A DNA stretch of 64,000 bases, taken from assembly GCF_014898055.3 (NCBI RefSeq), contig NW_023601212.1:55478329-55542328 (forward strand). The letters run 5' to 3'. Source of the stretch: Talpa occidentalis (Eukaryota; Chordata; Mammalia; Eulipotyphla; Talpidae). Under the pieces are notes generated by a model. It made no database searches, had not been told where the DNA came from, and worked only from the letters and a program-made list of their open reading frames with translations. This document shows, piece by piece, positions 22,140-34,513 of the stretch; within the stretch, counting starts at the first letter, position 1, and every line of letters begins with the position of its first letter. Position numbers and translations under genes: made by a program.

Positions 22140-22670
22140 AGGTATGAAAATTTAGACTGGGACGAAGCCTTAGAAATCTCATATTCTAATGTACTTGATT
22201 TACAGATGCATGTTTAGGGGGACTGAAACAAGTTGATCATGGATGCAAAGCTTTGTATTGGAGCACAGAAATATTAGAACTTACCTTATTTAGTTTCTGG
22301 TTATCTTTTGCTGGTGTCTACTTTTTGCTTTGGGTGTTCTTTACATAATATTTGTTGAGCATTTATCTGGCACTCTGTGCTGTGTTATCTCATTTAATCC
22401 CTCTCCAATAAATGAAGAAAATGGGTCTCAAAAAAAGGCATGTGTAGCTCTAAAAGTTACGCTTCTAGCTGTTATGAATTGGTACTGACACAATGATATT
22501 GGAAGGACCAGGTGCTTATGTGCTGGATATTTATTCTGCTATTTCATTTAATCCTCAAAACAACCCTGGGAATGGTACATTCTGGTTTTATAGATGAAGG
22601 TGTTCAAGAGTGATTAAGTATCTTGCCTTAAGGTCACAGTCTTTGACTTAAATTTTATGTTTTTCCCAAG
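22140..22670 (-). repeat. MIR-type copies (cluster)
   Basis: Three minus-strand pieces: about 22150-22260, 22345-22440 ('gttgagcatttatctggcactctgtgctg') and 22500-22670 ('catttaatcctcaaaacaaccctggg ... ttgccttaaggtcacag'). Confidence 0.6.
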
Positions 22671-23839
22671 TCTTTGTTGCATCTAGGGGAAGATTCCTCT
22701 AAGGATGCTTTGCTGTCTTCCCAAAGCCTTCATGATAATAAAAAAGGATAAACAAAATTATACACAATTCCGCTTTAGTAAGGATTCATAAATTACTGTT
22801 TTGTTCATTTTGAAAGTAACCTTTCAAGTACCATTTTTATGCCTTAGATGCTTTTTAGAATTGAATTTAAAAGAAATAATAAAAGAAAGCTAGTTACTAT
22901 TACCAGGAAAATATTTCTTAAAAACTAATATTTAAGAGGAATGACTTTGTGTTTACTGCCTGACTTTGATAGTAAACAATTTTTTTATATTTGTAATTCT
23001 TGAAGCATTTGGTTTTTTTAGTTGAATGCTTTCAATTATAACTCAGGCTAGAACTGTAACCATTTATGAGCAAGCTGTTAACAGCAAGAATTCTGTTAAA
23101 CTATGTGGGTTTAGATCCTGGATTAAATTTATGATTTTGGTATCTTGACATAGTACAAAAAATTTAGAACCCAAAAAAACCTTAGAAATTATGTATTTGT
23201 GAACAAGTTATTTTCTATGTGTGTTTCCTTATCTTTAGAATAGTCATGCTAATGCATCTACCTTGTAGAGTTGTAAGAATCAAATTATTATTACATGTAA
23301 AATTGCAGAAAATGCATGGTGAATGTGAATTTCTCAAAAGGTGATAAGTTATTTTTTAAGTTGCCTTTCTAATTTTTTTAATGGTTGATGCACTTACAAT
23401 TCAGATAATGTATTTAAAATAATTATGATAATGTTAAGATTGAGATCATTCTGAGGCCTTAATACAAGGTAATATATTGTTTTTAGACTTGTCCTGTGCC
23501 TAGTTTAATAACCAGATTGCTTCTGGATATATAAGTAATAATGTATAGTTCTATTTTGTTTTGGTGCAGTGTCAGCATTCGGATTGGGTATTTTCCGCCA
23601 CCTAGATAAATCATAATCTTTCCTCTCTCACAAAGAACAGTTTGAAATTATCCTAAAGTACTTTCCCATTCATATAGATAGAAAAGCTATTTATAGGGAC
23701 CTAAAGGGGGAAAAGAAGGGCAGTAGAGCTAACCCAGTGATGCTAACTCCAGAAGGTGGTGGTAGGGAATGGTATTGTATGTGGGTGATTTGGGCATCAT
23801 GAAAGAATCATTGTATAGCTGGACCTCATGGAAACTGGA
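22671..23839. other. Intronic, mostly unique-looking
   Basis: A weak MIR (plus) at about 23205-23345. No exon or RNA gene recognised. Confidence 0.5.
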
Positions 23840-24700
23840 ACTGGTAAATTTCTTTGCATATACTTCCAGAGATAATTATGTATAAACACGTGTGCATATA
23901 TCTACACGTTTCCCATCTTTTTTTCTTAAAAAACACCAATAGAAGCATATTATATATGATTTTAAAACTCATACTGGAAATTTTTCCATCTCAATATAAA
24001 GAACTTGCTTTTTTTTTTTTTAAAAATGCATGCAAAGCATTTCATTGTATTAATGAATTATTTTGTATGCTATCTTCAAACCCTACTGCAGTGAAAAACC
24101 TTGTAGGTATCATTTTAAGCATGTGCTAGTGTAACCACAGAATAAATACCTTGAATTGGAATTGCTGACAGAAAGGATATAGGATTTCAAAATAAGAATT
24201 CATTGGATAAGCTATCATTATCTACCTTTTTGTATGTTAAAATCCTGTATGCATTTGATTCAATTTCTGGATTTTCTGTTCTATTGATTTGCCTGTCTGA
24301 TTACATACCATTTTCGCAATTTTAATTATTTCACTTTCATATTAATTGCAGTATGGTATGGTAGTTCAGAATATAGACTTTTGGGTTGACTGTGCAGTTT
24401 TGAATCTCATCTTCAATACTTAAATGGATGCAGGTTACATAACAACTATAATTCTGTGTCCTTATTTGCAAAATGAAAATGATGATAATGCCTGTCTAAT
24501 AAGGTGTTATGAAGATTAAGTGAGTTAAATTACATAAAGTGCTTTTAGTGGTATTTGTCATGTTATTTTGGTTTATAGCATTAGCTCTTTTTCCTATTTT
24601 TGCAGTGACCTGGGAGAGCTAGTTCTTTATTACTCTTCATTTTCAGAATATTCCTGGCTATTCTTCTTATTTATTTTTTTAATATTAACTTTAGGATCAG
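23840..24700 (-). repeat. Old L1 fragment interrupted by a MIR
   Basis: Antisense L1 text on both sides: 'ggaattgctgacagaaaggatat' and 'ttctgttctattgatttgcctgtctg' to the left, 'atattcctggctattcttc...actttaggatcagttggtctg' to the right. The MIR at 24345-24555 separates them. Confidence 0.55.
24345..24555 (+). repeat. MIR SINE
   Basis: tRNA-like head 'atggtatggtagttcagaatatagac' then 'gtccttatttgcaaaatgaaaatgatgataatg' and 'gaagattaagtgagttaaat'. Confidence 0.75.
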
Positions 24701-25129
24701 TTGGTCTGCCAGAATAGACTAGGTTATAAATTGGCAACAACAGCTCCCCTGCCACCCCAATCCCAGTGGATTAACACATCAACAATTTGTCACTCATACT
24801 GCACATTCAATGTGGATCACTGAGTTGGGGGTGGGGTTTGGCTGGCAGTAAGAAAAGGGCTGATATACCCCTTCATTTATCACTCAGAGACTCAGGCTGA
24901 CAATTTGCCATCATCATTCTAGAATTCTACCTGTTGCTATTGCAGAGGAAGAGAGTGAGCAGTAAATCAAGTACTAGTGGGAACTTTAAAACCAGTAGAT
25001 ACTTAACATTGCTTTGTCATATACTTCCTTGGCCAAAACAAGTATGTACTCCTCACGTGGTGTAAAGGGGTTGGGGAAAGTGCAGTTTTGCTGTGTGGCT
25101 GCAATAGTGGTGAGAGTGGAAATGTAAAG
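24701..25129. other. Unassigned old interspersed repeat
   Basis: 'ggttataaattggcaacaac', 'cagtggattaacacatcaacaatttgtcactcat' look like a widespread mammalian repeat, but I cannot name the family. Confidence 0.4.
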
Positions 25130-25144
25130 AGAACTACCACTTTT

Positions 25145-25413
25145 TTTTTTTTTTTAAGATTTATTTATTTATACAAGAACTGAGGTACAGGCCAGAGGCA
25201 TGGAAGGGTGAGAGAATTCACCAGAGACAGAGCAGGGAGCAGAACAGGGAGACGGACTGAAAGCACTGCTGAGGGGAGCAGTGGGCGAGACAGGAGAGGT
25301 CTGCCGTGCCATGTGGGTATCTCCCTGGCTGGCCGGGAATCAAACCCACGCCTCAGAGGCTGCGGACAGCTTCACAGTGCTGCACTCAACCTGCTGCGCC
25401 ACCAGGGAGGCCC
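25145..25413 (-). repeat. SINE
   Basis: Target duplication AGAACTACCACTTTT (25130-25144) against AGAACTTCCACTTTT (25415-25429), one mismatch. Confidence 0.93.
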
Positions 25414-25758
25414 AAGAACTTCCACTTTTAACTCTACATTTGTATTATTTAGATTTTTTTTAAATAGTGAGCAAAACTTGTGTAAAAGAGCTATCTTAAG
25501 ATACCCTACCACAGAGAATCCTCTAATCTGCTGTTCATACTAAATTAAAGAATGGATAATAAATGGCTTACCCAGAGCTGGAACATATGACTTGCTCAAA
25601 CCCACTGTGCTTAACTAATATACCTCTCAGTGCATGGACTTCTGTGGACAGTTTTCTAACAGTAGAAGTGTTTTGTTGTTGCTCCTATTTGCAGTGAATG
25701 TAAAAAGAAAAAAAGGATCATCTTTGGGAAAATAATTGAAGTGAAAAATGAACTAAGA

Positions 25759-26026
25759 GCACCTCCCTGGTGGTGCAAGGGGTTAAGACACAACCTATGT
25801 AGCTGTCAGCAGCCACTGTAGCATGAGTTCAATCCCTGGCTGGCCAGGGAGCTACCCACATGGCGCGGCAGACCTTTCCTGAGTCTCTTGCTGCTCCCCT
25901 CAGCAGTGTATTTAAGTTCATTTGCCTGTTCTGTTCCCCACTCTGTCTCTGGTGAGTTTTCTCCCTGCAACCCGCACCTCTGGCCTATACCCCAGTTCTT
26001 GTATGCATAAATGAACAAATCTTTAA
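25759..26026 (+). repeat. SINE, older subgroup
   Basis: Target duplication AAAAATGAACTAAGA at 25744-25758 and about 26028-26042. Confidence 0.93.
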
Positions 26027-26042
26027 AAAAAATGAACTAAGA

Positions 26043-27639
26043 AAGTTAGATCTAAGGAAGTTGAGAGGACCTCAGTAAGACAGCCTGCACTGACAGGGAG
26101 GATGATAGTACATTCTAATTGGTTTCTAACTTGAAGATCTTTCCTGGAGTATTTAATTTTATTTATTTTTTAGCAGAGTTTTAAGGGGATAACTTACAAA
26201 GCCAGCAGAAGCATGGCTAAGTGTAAAACATTTGCATTTTACATTATTGTTTGCCTAAGTATAAGCCGTTTATTAAATACAAAGATCTTGCTTTGTCTTT
26301 AAGCTAGAAAAAAAAAAGTATAAGCCATTTACTTACTACTCTCTCCATTTCTTTAAAGGAAAAGGAAAAAATGAATTTTTCCTTATTAATACAGGAAAAG
26401 AAAATAAGAAAAAAATAAAACAATCCCCCAAATCTATCTTTCTATTTCGAGACAATAATCATTAAAGTTCTGCTTTATCCTTTTTAGTCTTCTTTCATGC
26501 ATGTACTTTGTATTGTCAGCCAAAATGTATACAAAACTTTCGTGCAATTTAAAAAAAATTATCTTTTTTCATTTTATATATTTTGGATCTTGTAAATTTT
26601 AAAGGAAAAAGGTTTTTTTTAGCTCTTCTGAGAACTTCTTTTGCATTTACTCATCACAATGTTTAATATCCAATGCTTTCTGTCTTACAGTTTTTATTGT
26701 TTTTCCTGTTTATCCTCAGTTAGATTGAGTTCTTTGAAAGTTTATGTGTTTTTTATTCTGCCAAGCGCATTAAGTTTATTTAAGGACAGGACATATATTA
26801 ATGGACGAGATTATAGGGGGAATAAAAGCAAAAGATAGTCCAGCAATTATTTCAGAATACAAATCAGTCACTAATTCGTTTGCAGTCCATCATAATTTGC
26901 TGATAAAGAACAAAGAAAATAACCATTTCATTTACATATTTTTAACATTCTTTTCTTGGAAGACGAAGTAAAATATTCATAAGATGTTAATCTTTTTACA
27001 TGACCCTTTGAACAGAACATACTTAGTCTGAGGCATTAACTTTCTTGAAATAAAAAATGTGGAGGAGGACAGCAAGGTTATATTCTATTCCATGTAAAAT
27101 GTCATGACTTCATTTCTTTCAAGAAGAAGGAAGCGTGGGTTTACTGTCTACTTTTTAGGTGGTGATTTATAAAAGACTAGTACTCCCACATTGTTAACTG
27201 CTAATTTGTAAACGTATGTATTAACTGGTAATATGTAGAAGTCTAATGGGACTGAGACCCACTGTTTTCTTTTCCTTCTTTAGAATATTAACAGCTACCA
27301 ATTCTGTTAACAGTATAGATGATCAGTAATAATCTATAATGTTTTTCCTAATGTGCTACGGTTAATTTCTTCTCTTTTTTAAGCCTAAAAATGAACTTTT
27401 TTCTTTTCAGGTCTCTATTTTAGGACACATATCAAATCATAGTGTATCTAGTGTATATGTGTTTTGTAAAATAGTTTTGAAAGTTGAGCATAAGTAGCTG
27501 GTATGTTACAAAAAACTCAAATATCAAGAACTTATTTTAACTAGAATTTTGAGATTTATGGGGTTTTTTTTGTAACTTACTAGCTATTTATGTCCAACTT
27601 GAGTGTTTCACTGTACCTAAACTGTGCAAATAGCTTGGT
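26043..27639. other. Intronic, no gene seen
   Basis: About 1.6 kb of AT-rich sequence without a young repeat. A duplicated 'aagtataagccgtttatta'-like phrase occurs at about 26255 and 26318. No exon evidence. Confidence 0.5.
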
Positions 27640-28010
27640 TTCTGCTGAACACCTGCTTTCCTGGAGTGTGGAATTTTCATGTATGGTTGCCAGAGGGTAC
27701 CCATATGACTAGCTCTCAAGGAAAACTTTGGACACTGAGTCTCTAATGTGTTCACCTGTCTGTAGAGAGCATATTACATATGTTATAATTAATTGCTGGA
27801 GAAGATTGAGTATATCTTCTGTGACCCCCTGGAAAAAGATGCTTGGTCACTTGTACCTGCTTTTCTCTGGACTTGGTTCCATGTACCTATTTCCTTTGCT
27901 GATTTAGCTTTATATCCTTTCACTTTAATAAATTATTGCTGTGAATACATCTATGTACTAAATCTTCTGAGTCCTCCTGGCTGGTATTGGGAACCCTATG
28001 ATATAGCAGT
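27640..28010 (+). mobile_element. Old ERV LTR, 3' portion (tentative)
   Basis: 'tgctgaacacctgctttcctggagtgtgg', 'gtatggttgccagagggtaccc' and, further on, 'tttgctgatttagctttatatcctttcactttaataaattattgc' resemble a common mammalian LTR with AATAAA before 'gagtcctcctggc'. The 103-residue open frame across 27793-28104 is this element, not a gene. Confidence 0.5.
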
Positions 28011-28930
28011 GGGATCAGATAAATTTTTAACTGGAAGCCATCATGCTCACATAAAACCTTTACATGGAAACATCCAATGGATAGATGTCATTTTTTTGGT
28101 TTAAGTTGTGTCTAAATAGGGTGAAAGAGTAAAATGAAACTAAAAGTTTGGGGTCTGTAGGAGAGGGGAAAAAGCTCTTTGTTACTGAGAAACTAACTTC
28201 TGTCTAAGGTTCTATTTTTGTGTAAGTGGGTCTTGATGTCAGACTGTTTGTTAAAGTTCTGTACTTCATAGAAATATATTCTGATAGGAGAACTTTAAAA
28301 TAAGACAGTAGATGTGACTTAAGAAAGCACTGTGATGTGGAAAGTACAGGATTTTAGAGTTAGGAAATTTTTGGTTAGAATTCTGATTTACTAAAAAAAA
28401 AAAAAAAAGAATCCTGGATTATTTCTTCAAATAAGGATGATAATGCCTGCTGTATTGAGCGGTTTAAATATTAAAGAAAATATTAAGTTTTTACTATGTC
28501 TTACACATAGTGACTCACAAATTGTACAGTTTTCCTGCCTTTCAAGATACAGAGGGAAAAAAAGAGGGGAGAAAGTTTGTCTCTCTTCTCCATTCTGGTT
28601 TGATATGAGGTTGCATAGGAAGAAAATGGGAAGAAAAATTAAGTAGTAGAAAATGAAATTAAGAACTAAGAGTTAGGAAGGAAATAGGTGAGGCATAGAA
28701 ACATTTATGAATGTTTTCTCTATCTTTATGGTAAGGTTGTATTGAATTAGTTGATATATGGTTGTTAGTTTCAGTTAACAAATGCATCCAGTCTCTATTT
28801 TTGTCGTGAATACTTGTAGTTATTAATGAGACAATTTGGAGTAATAGATAGGCACACAGTCTATTAGAATCTTTAGTATTTAGAAAGATAGCATCTTAAA
28901 ACTGAATTGCATAATTCTGGTATGTGTATT
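28011..28930. other. Intronic, no gene seen
   Basis: AT-rich, with an A run at 28394-28408. A weak MIR-like piece at 28340-28500. Confidence 0.45.
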
Positions 28931-28934
28931 TTTT

Positions 28935-29140
28935 ATAGCTTTTTTAATTTTTAGTTTCAAGACTTAGAAAAGTTGCAAGAATAGCATGAAGAGCTCTATG
29001 CTCTTTTACCCAGATCCCTAATTCTTAATGTTTTTTCATATTTCCTCCCTCTTCCTTTTTTCCATTTTCCTTAACCAAGAATGTATATCCCCCCAAAAGT
29101 GTATGTATCAAAATCATCTGTAAAACATCTTTACAAATTG
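28935..29140 (-). repeat. L1M(E) antisense 3' fragment
   Basis: 'aagttgcaagaatagcatgaagagctc...acccagatccctaattcttaatg' is old L1 3' UTR text on the minus strand. Confidence 0.6.
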
Positions 29141-29148
29141 TGTGACCC

Positions 29149-29243
29149 GGCAGCTCTTCTGCCTGCCTGGGACTATGCCGGTGCCTTTTTCCTAATAAAC
29201 CTGTCTTTTTAAAATGGAAAAAAAAAAAAAAGAAAAAAAGGTA
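29149..29243 (+). pseudogene. Short unidentified retrocopy with poly(A)
   Basis: A 95-bp insert between two TGTGACCC copies (29141-29148 and 29244-29251). It has a GC-rich body, AATAAA at 29194-29199, and an A-rich tail at 29218-29240. It reads as the 5'-truncated 3' end of a polyadenylated transcript. Source gene not recognised. Confidence 0.6.
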
Positions 29244-29370
29244 TGTGACCCTGCTTATCCAAGCAGGTATATCCTGGAGGAAAAGCAAATACCCTCCCTG
29301 CTGATTAGGTACACAAGTTGAGAATTGATTCATAATAATGTGCTGGTGAGAATTTGAGAGAATTTATTTT

Positions 29371-29632
29371 AAGATTTTTTTTTTTAATTTATACAATAGC
29401 TGGGGTACAGGCCAGAGGCTTGGGAGGGTGAGAGGATTCACCAGAGACAGAGTGGGAAGCAGAACAGGCAGACAGACCAAAGCACTGCTGAGGGGAGCAG
29501 CGGGTGTGGCAGGAGTGCTCTGCCGCGCCTTGTGGGTATCTCCCTGGCCGGCTGGGAATCGAATCCGCACTGCAGAGGCTGCGGAGAGCTTCACAGCGCT
29601 GCACCTAACCTGCTGCACCACCCAGGAGGCCC
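29371..29632 (-). repeat. SINE
   Basis: Perfect 15-base target duplication GAGAGAATTTATTTT at 29356-29370 and 29633-29647. Confidence 0.95.
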
Positions 29633-29649
29633 GAGAGAATTTATTTTTT

Positions 29650-30239
29650 GTGGGGGCAGAGATGCCCTCAAAATCATAGGAGGCTGAATTGTAAAGCCTT
29701 GAAGTGTATCTGATTTAGTGTTCAACCTTTTCAGTTTATTATCCCCTGGGTTTTATTGTTGCTATTGAGAAGCTGGCTGAAAGTATATTTCAGTCTGTCA
29801 TTTTTGTTTGGTGGTTTTATAAATCTTTTAGTATTCTGAATTTTTACTACAAAGTAACTAGGTATCAAATTCTCATTATTTATCTTGCTAGTGATTCTTT
29901 GTGCTCGCTGAAATTTCAGCAGTTCTGGAGAAATAGCAATTATATCTTTAGAAATATCAGCAATTATATCTTCAGATCTTGGCTTTTTCTCCCTTTCTTA
30001 ACTACTTTTTCCCTGAGCATTGTTTAGGCATATATGTTGGACCTTTTCTTCTGTCTTTGTTTCTTTACCTCTCTTTTCTATATTTTCAGTTCTATCACGC
30101 TGCTCCATTTTGTATATTTCTTCAGAATGCTCTTTAGTTGGTCTAGTCAGCTGTTAATATGGTCATGGAACTTCTGATCTCACTTAATTTTCATTTTTGC
30201 AAGTTCTGTTTGATTTTCTTTAAAATCTGTCAAAACAAT
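29650..30239. other. Intronic, unassigned
   Basis: T-rich sequence that could be an antisense old L1/HAL1-type fragment ('gcaagttctgtttgattttcttt' near 30200). The phrase 'gcaattatatctt' occurs twice (29934 and 29961). No gene seen. Confidence 0.4.
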
Positions 30240-30715
30240 TGTAAAATACATACAATATAAAATTTACCATTTTTAACCATTTAAAAATGTATAGTTCAGT
30301 GGCATTAAGCACACACTGTGTAACCATTACCACCATCCATATCCAGAACACTTTTCATCTTGCAAAACTGAAATTTATTATTCTTGGTGATTGGCTCGTT
30401 TCATTTAACATCATGTGCTTGACATCCATGTGGTATGTAGCATGTGTCAAAATTTCCATCCTTTATAGGCTGAATGATATTTCATTGTATGCATGTACCA
30501 TATTTTATCTAATCATTTGTTCATGTACCACTTGGATTGTTTTCCACCTTTGACTATTGTGAATAATACTGCTGTGAGCATACCTATGTTGCTATGAGAT
30601 GCTGCTAATGTTGCTGTAAGATACCTCAAATACCTCTTTGAATCCCTGCTTTCACTTCTTTGGGACATATCCAGAAATGAAATTGTTAGATTATATGGTA
30701 ATTCCAGTTAATCTG
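30240..30715 (-). repeat. L1M antisense 3' fragment
   Basis: 'aaccatttaaaaatgtatagttcagtggcattaag', 'catatccagaacacttttcatcttgc', 'ttggattgttttccacctttgactattgtgaataatactgctgtgagcat' in the known antisense order. Confidence 0.85.
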
Positions 30716-31700
30716 CCAGCTGCAGTCATCTGAAGGCTTGTCTGTGGCTGGAGGATCTGTTTCCAAGGTGACTCAAATGGCTGCCAGTGGAGGGCTATGT
30801 ATGCCCCTTGTCATGTGGACCCCTCTGCAGGGATGTGAGTTTCCTTAGAAAATGACAACAAGCGCTTGCCAGAGCAAGTAATACTAGAGTGAACAAAGTG
30901 CCACATGACCTTTTTTAAATAAAAAAAAAAATTGAGCTTTTTTATTTTCTTACATTGTTCATTTTTGTACAATATTTGATTTCTTCTCTCAGGTGTAGTC
31001 TCCATGAATCCCCCACCGTCACATCCCCCATGAACTGTCATGGTAGTCCCTGGTGCTCTTTGCTCCCCGTTTTGACCCTGCTCCCCCCCTCCCTTGTACA
31101 CCTCAGATCTATAGTTTGCCTGCTAGTTTTGTCCTTTTTTTTTTTTTTACCCTTTGTTTGGTTTCCCTATATTCCTCTGATAGATGAAACCATCTGATAT
31201 TTTCCTTTTTCTTTCCAACTAATAATCCCCTCAAGCTCCATCTGTGTCGGCATGAGTTTATCTTTTTTGATTGCTCAATAGTATTCCATCATGTATATAT
31301 ATACATCGTGTATATGTATACATCTTTTGATCCGTTCATATATTTTTTTGGAATTTAAGTTGTTCTTATATTTTAGCTGTTGTAAATAGTATTGCAACAA
31401 ACATAGGAGTGCAGGTTTCCTTTTGAATTAATGTTTTTGTGTCCTTTGGGTAGATTCTTAGGAGTGAAATCCGTGGATTAGATGGTTGGTCCATTTTTTG
31501 TAATTTGAGCAACCTCCACACAGCTTTTCATAGTGGTAGGACCAGTTTAAAATGTCACAGGACCTTTTGACCTAGCCCCCAAGTCACACAGCTTTATTTC
31601 TATCTTGTTCTGTTTGTTTAGACGTGAGTGCCTGATTCTATTCAAGGGTAGGGAATTCAGCTCCATCTCCTGAAGGGAGAGGTTTCAAAAAGATTTGCCA
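30716..31700. repeat. Unnamed old repeat split by an L1 insertion
   Basis: Left half 30716-30914 ('gctgcagtcatctgaaggcttg', 'ggctggaggatctg'), right half 31556-31700 ('gacctagcccccaagtcacac'). They join into one repeat when the L1 at 30915-31555 is removed. Family not named. Confidence 0.5.
30915..31555 (-). mobile_element. L1 insertion, 5' truncated
   Basis: Antisense L1 3' UTR and ORF2 end ('tattccatcatgta', 'aaacataggagtgcagg', 'gtgaaatccgtggattagatgg'). Flanked by CACATGACCTTTT (30902-30914) and CACAGGACCTTTT (31556-31568), a 13-base target duplication with one mismatch. Confidence 0.75.
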
Positions 31701-33054
31701 ATGATAGATTATAACAACTCTAGTACTCTATTAATAGAGTGGTTTTTAACAACAAAATGAAACTAAGAAATAATCTTAGGTGATAGGAGCACATTTTCTG
31801 TCTTGATAGGTTTAATGTTGCTAACATTGGTGACTTGCATTGTTCTGGCTGGTTTACATACATACTACTAAAGCTTTCCAACAACCCTTTATGATAATAG
31901 AATTCTCTAAATAGTCTTCTAATAAACCAAGCAGCCATTACTTAAATAAACCAGTAAAAGGTGAGAAGTAGTGCTATGAGAAGCAATAATAGTGGAACTT
32001 TATCTAGTTGGGGAGGTTGGTGTTGACTTACTGAGATTTGAAGGATGGGTAGGAATATACGAAGTCAGTGGATAGGAGTGGGAAGTGTTTCAGAGAGGGA
32101 ACAGAATGTGTAGGAAGCATGGTAGCATTATTTTCAGTTACATGTTCAATGTGTTCAAGCATGATGGAAAAAGTTTTGTATACTTTGCATTCTTCAGTAG
32201 ATTTTGCTTAATTACTTGCAAAAATATGAATTGTCATTGTTTGTTTACAGGGTATTGAGGCCTTAAAATTTTTTTTAGTCATTCTTATTATTGCACATGT
32301 TACCAGAGGTTATTTGATATGTAAAAGAATTATTTCCAAGGCCCTATCAAATTCATTTTTGTTAACCACTAGCTCTTTAGAAAGCACTCTGCTTAATAGT
32401 CATACTTTGATTTTATCATTTTTATCGGTGAGGTAGTCCGGATTATTTCCATAATAACTTCCTTTGGTTTAAATTATATTATTAGAAAGCTATTAAGGAA
32501 AATTGGTTTTAAATTTCCAAATTCATGCTCATCTTAGGTTAAAAAAAAATTCTTGGAAGAACATTGGAAATAATATTTCATTAAGAAGCAGGTTTGTTTC
32601 TGTCTTGTAGGACCATGATTGAATTAAGAATTGTGAAATTTTAAAAAGCCAGTGTTACTTTTGTTTTGACCTTGGAACAAAAGATATTGATACATATAGA
32701 GTAGGATTTTAAGTAATAATATGATCAAAGACTAAAATTTAATAAGCAAAAAACCTGTTCCTCACCAGTCCACTAGGGGATACTCCAGTGCTTAGGAAGA
32801 AAAACTAGTTGCTACTGTAGTTAAATTATTTCCCACTCAACGCAGACCTTATCTCTGGTCTTGTCTCCTGTTCTCTTGCAAAATATTTCAATAAATCTGC
32901 TTTTTCTGTTCTCAAAGCAATGTTAATAACAACAACAAACAAAAACAAACTCCCACTTAATAAAATTATTACTTTTCTGTTTATGTGAATAAAAGTGAAC
33001 TTTAAGGTATGGTTGGGCTATTAATTTGATAATATTTACCTGTGGAAGAATTTA
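31701..33054. other. Intronic, mostly unique-looking
   Basis: A weak antisense L2 piece at about 32025-32130 ('agagagggaacagaatgtgtagg'). No gene seen in the rest. Confidence 0.5.
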
Positions 33055-33480
33055 CCACATTTTCCAGCTTTATTAAAGTATAACAAATAGGAATTGAATA
33101 TATTTAATTAAAACATGTTTGCTGTTTTGATAACATTGGTACAACATGCATGGTGTTTTGAGATATACATAGATGGTGAAATGAACATCACAAGCTGATT
33201 AACATATCACTTCACAGTTACTTCTTTTTGTTTCTGGTGAGAACACTTAAGCTCTATTCTCTTGGCAAATTTCCAGTATATAATAACATTAACTATATCA
33301 CCATACTGTATATTAGATCTTCAGAATTTATTCCTTTTGTAAAACTGAAACTTTGTACTATTTGAACAATTTCTCCATTCTCCCTCTCTCTCTGCATTCT
33401 ATTCTCTACAACTGAGTGTGGCTATTTTAGATTCCACATGTAAGTGAGATCATGGAATTTGCTGATTTTTAAAGTGTAGA
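33055..33480 (-). repeat. L1M antisense 3' UTR
   Basis: 'agctttattaaagtataacaaatagg', 'catcacaagctgattaacatatcac', 'ctccattctccctctctc', 'gattccacatgtaagtgagatcatg'. Confidence 0.8.
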
Positions 33481-33960
33481 AATTCATAATATGATTTATT
33501 GGTCATTTTTTGGGAGTGGTCTTGCCTCAAATTTTTGGAGCACTTCAGAAATTTTTTTTTTCTTTTTAGTACAGGAAAGTAATGATTCTCATTTATTTTG
33601 TAAGTTGTGCTCTTAATTGAAAGTTCAGAAAAGTTGATACTTGATTTGAGTTTGTTATAATTTTGTCCATTATATATATTATTCTAAACATTGTATCATA
33701 TATGTTATTCTAAACATTTATCTTAGAAAGTGTGAAATGTGCACATGTAATGCAGACGATACATCATGATGCTATTAAAATAATTTAACATAGCTTAATA
33801 TTATTTCTTTTTAGTAATTTAAGTAGACAAGATACCATATGATTTTATGTTCTAAAGAAAAATGTGTAAGCTATAGTCAAGTTTCAAGAAAAGAACTTAG
33901 GCTTTTGTATTTGTTATGGAAAAGCTGTCAAACATGGTATTTAAGAAAATAGTTAACCAG

Positions 33961-34195
33961 GACCTCCCCGGTGGCGCAGCGGTTGAGCGCTGGGTTGCGA
34001 AGCTGCCCGCAGCCTCTGCAGCGCCGGTTCGATCCCCGGTCACCGGGCAAGGATCCCACATGGCGCGCAGACCTCTCCTGCCGTCCACTGCTCCCCTCAG
34101 CAGTGTGCTTCGTCAGTCTGCCTGCTCTGTTCCCCGCTCTGGCTCTGGTGAATTCTCTCACCCTCCCGTGCTTCTGACTGTACCCAGTGCTTGTA

Positions 34196-34234
<39 letters not shown>

Positions 34235-34257
34235 ATTTAAAAAAAAAAAAAAAAAAA
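33961..34257 (+). repeat. SINE, young subgroup, youngest-looking copy
   Basis: Intact A box TGGCGCAGCGG (33972-33982) and B box GGTTCGATCCC (34026-34036). Perfect 17-base target duplication AAGAAAATAGTTAACCA (33944-33960, 34258-34274). Its AATA tail is expanded to about eleven units, followed by TTT and a ~20-base A run. Confidence 0.96.
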
Positions 34258-34513
34258 AAGAAAATAGTTAACCAAATGTCATTTATTTTTCTAACCCATT
34301 TTAAAATTTTTGTCTATGTGATATAAGAGTTTTGTTTGTACCAAATTCCTTTATATCTGGCAGATAGGTACTTAAAGATTAAGTGACTTGTCAGATTTTA
34401 CTCAGTTCACCTGACTTCTGCTATTTATATCAAATTGATAAAGTCTTTTGCCATTTTGTCAGCATGATTTGGAAAAATGGTAGGGTTTTCAGGGATAGGA
34501 AAAAGTATTTTTG

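Noticed and set aside
27793..28104. 103-residue plus-strand frame as a gene
   Set aside because: It overlaps a sequence with LTR character (AATAAA, typical 3' wording) and matches no protein family I recognise.
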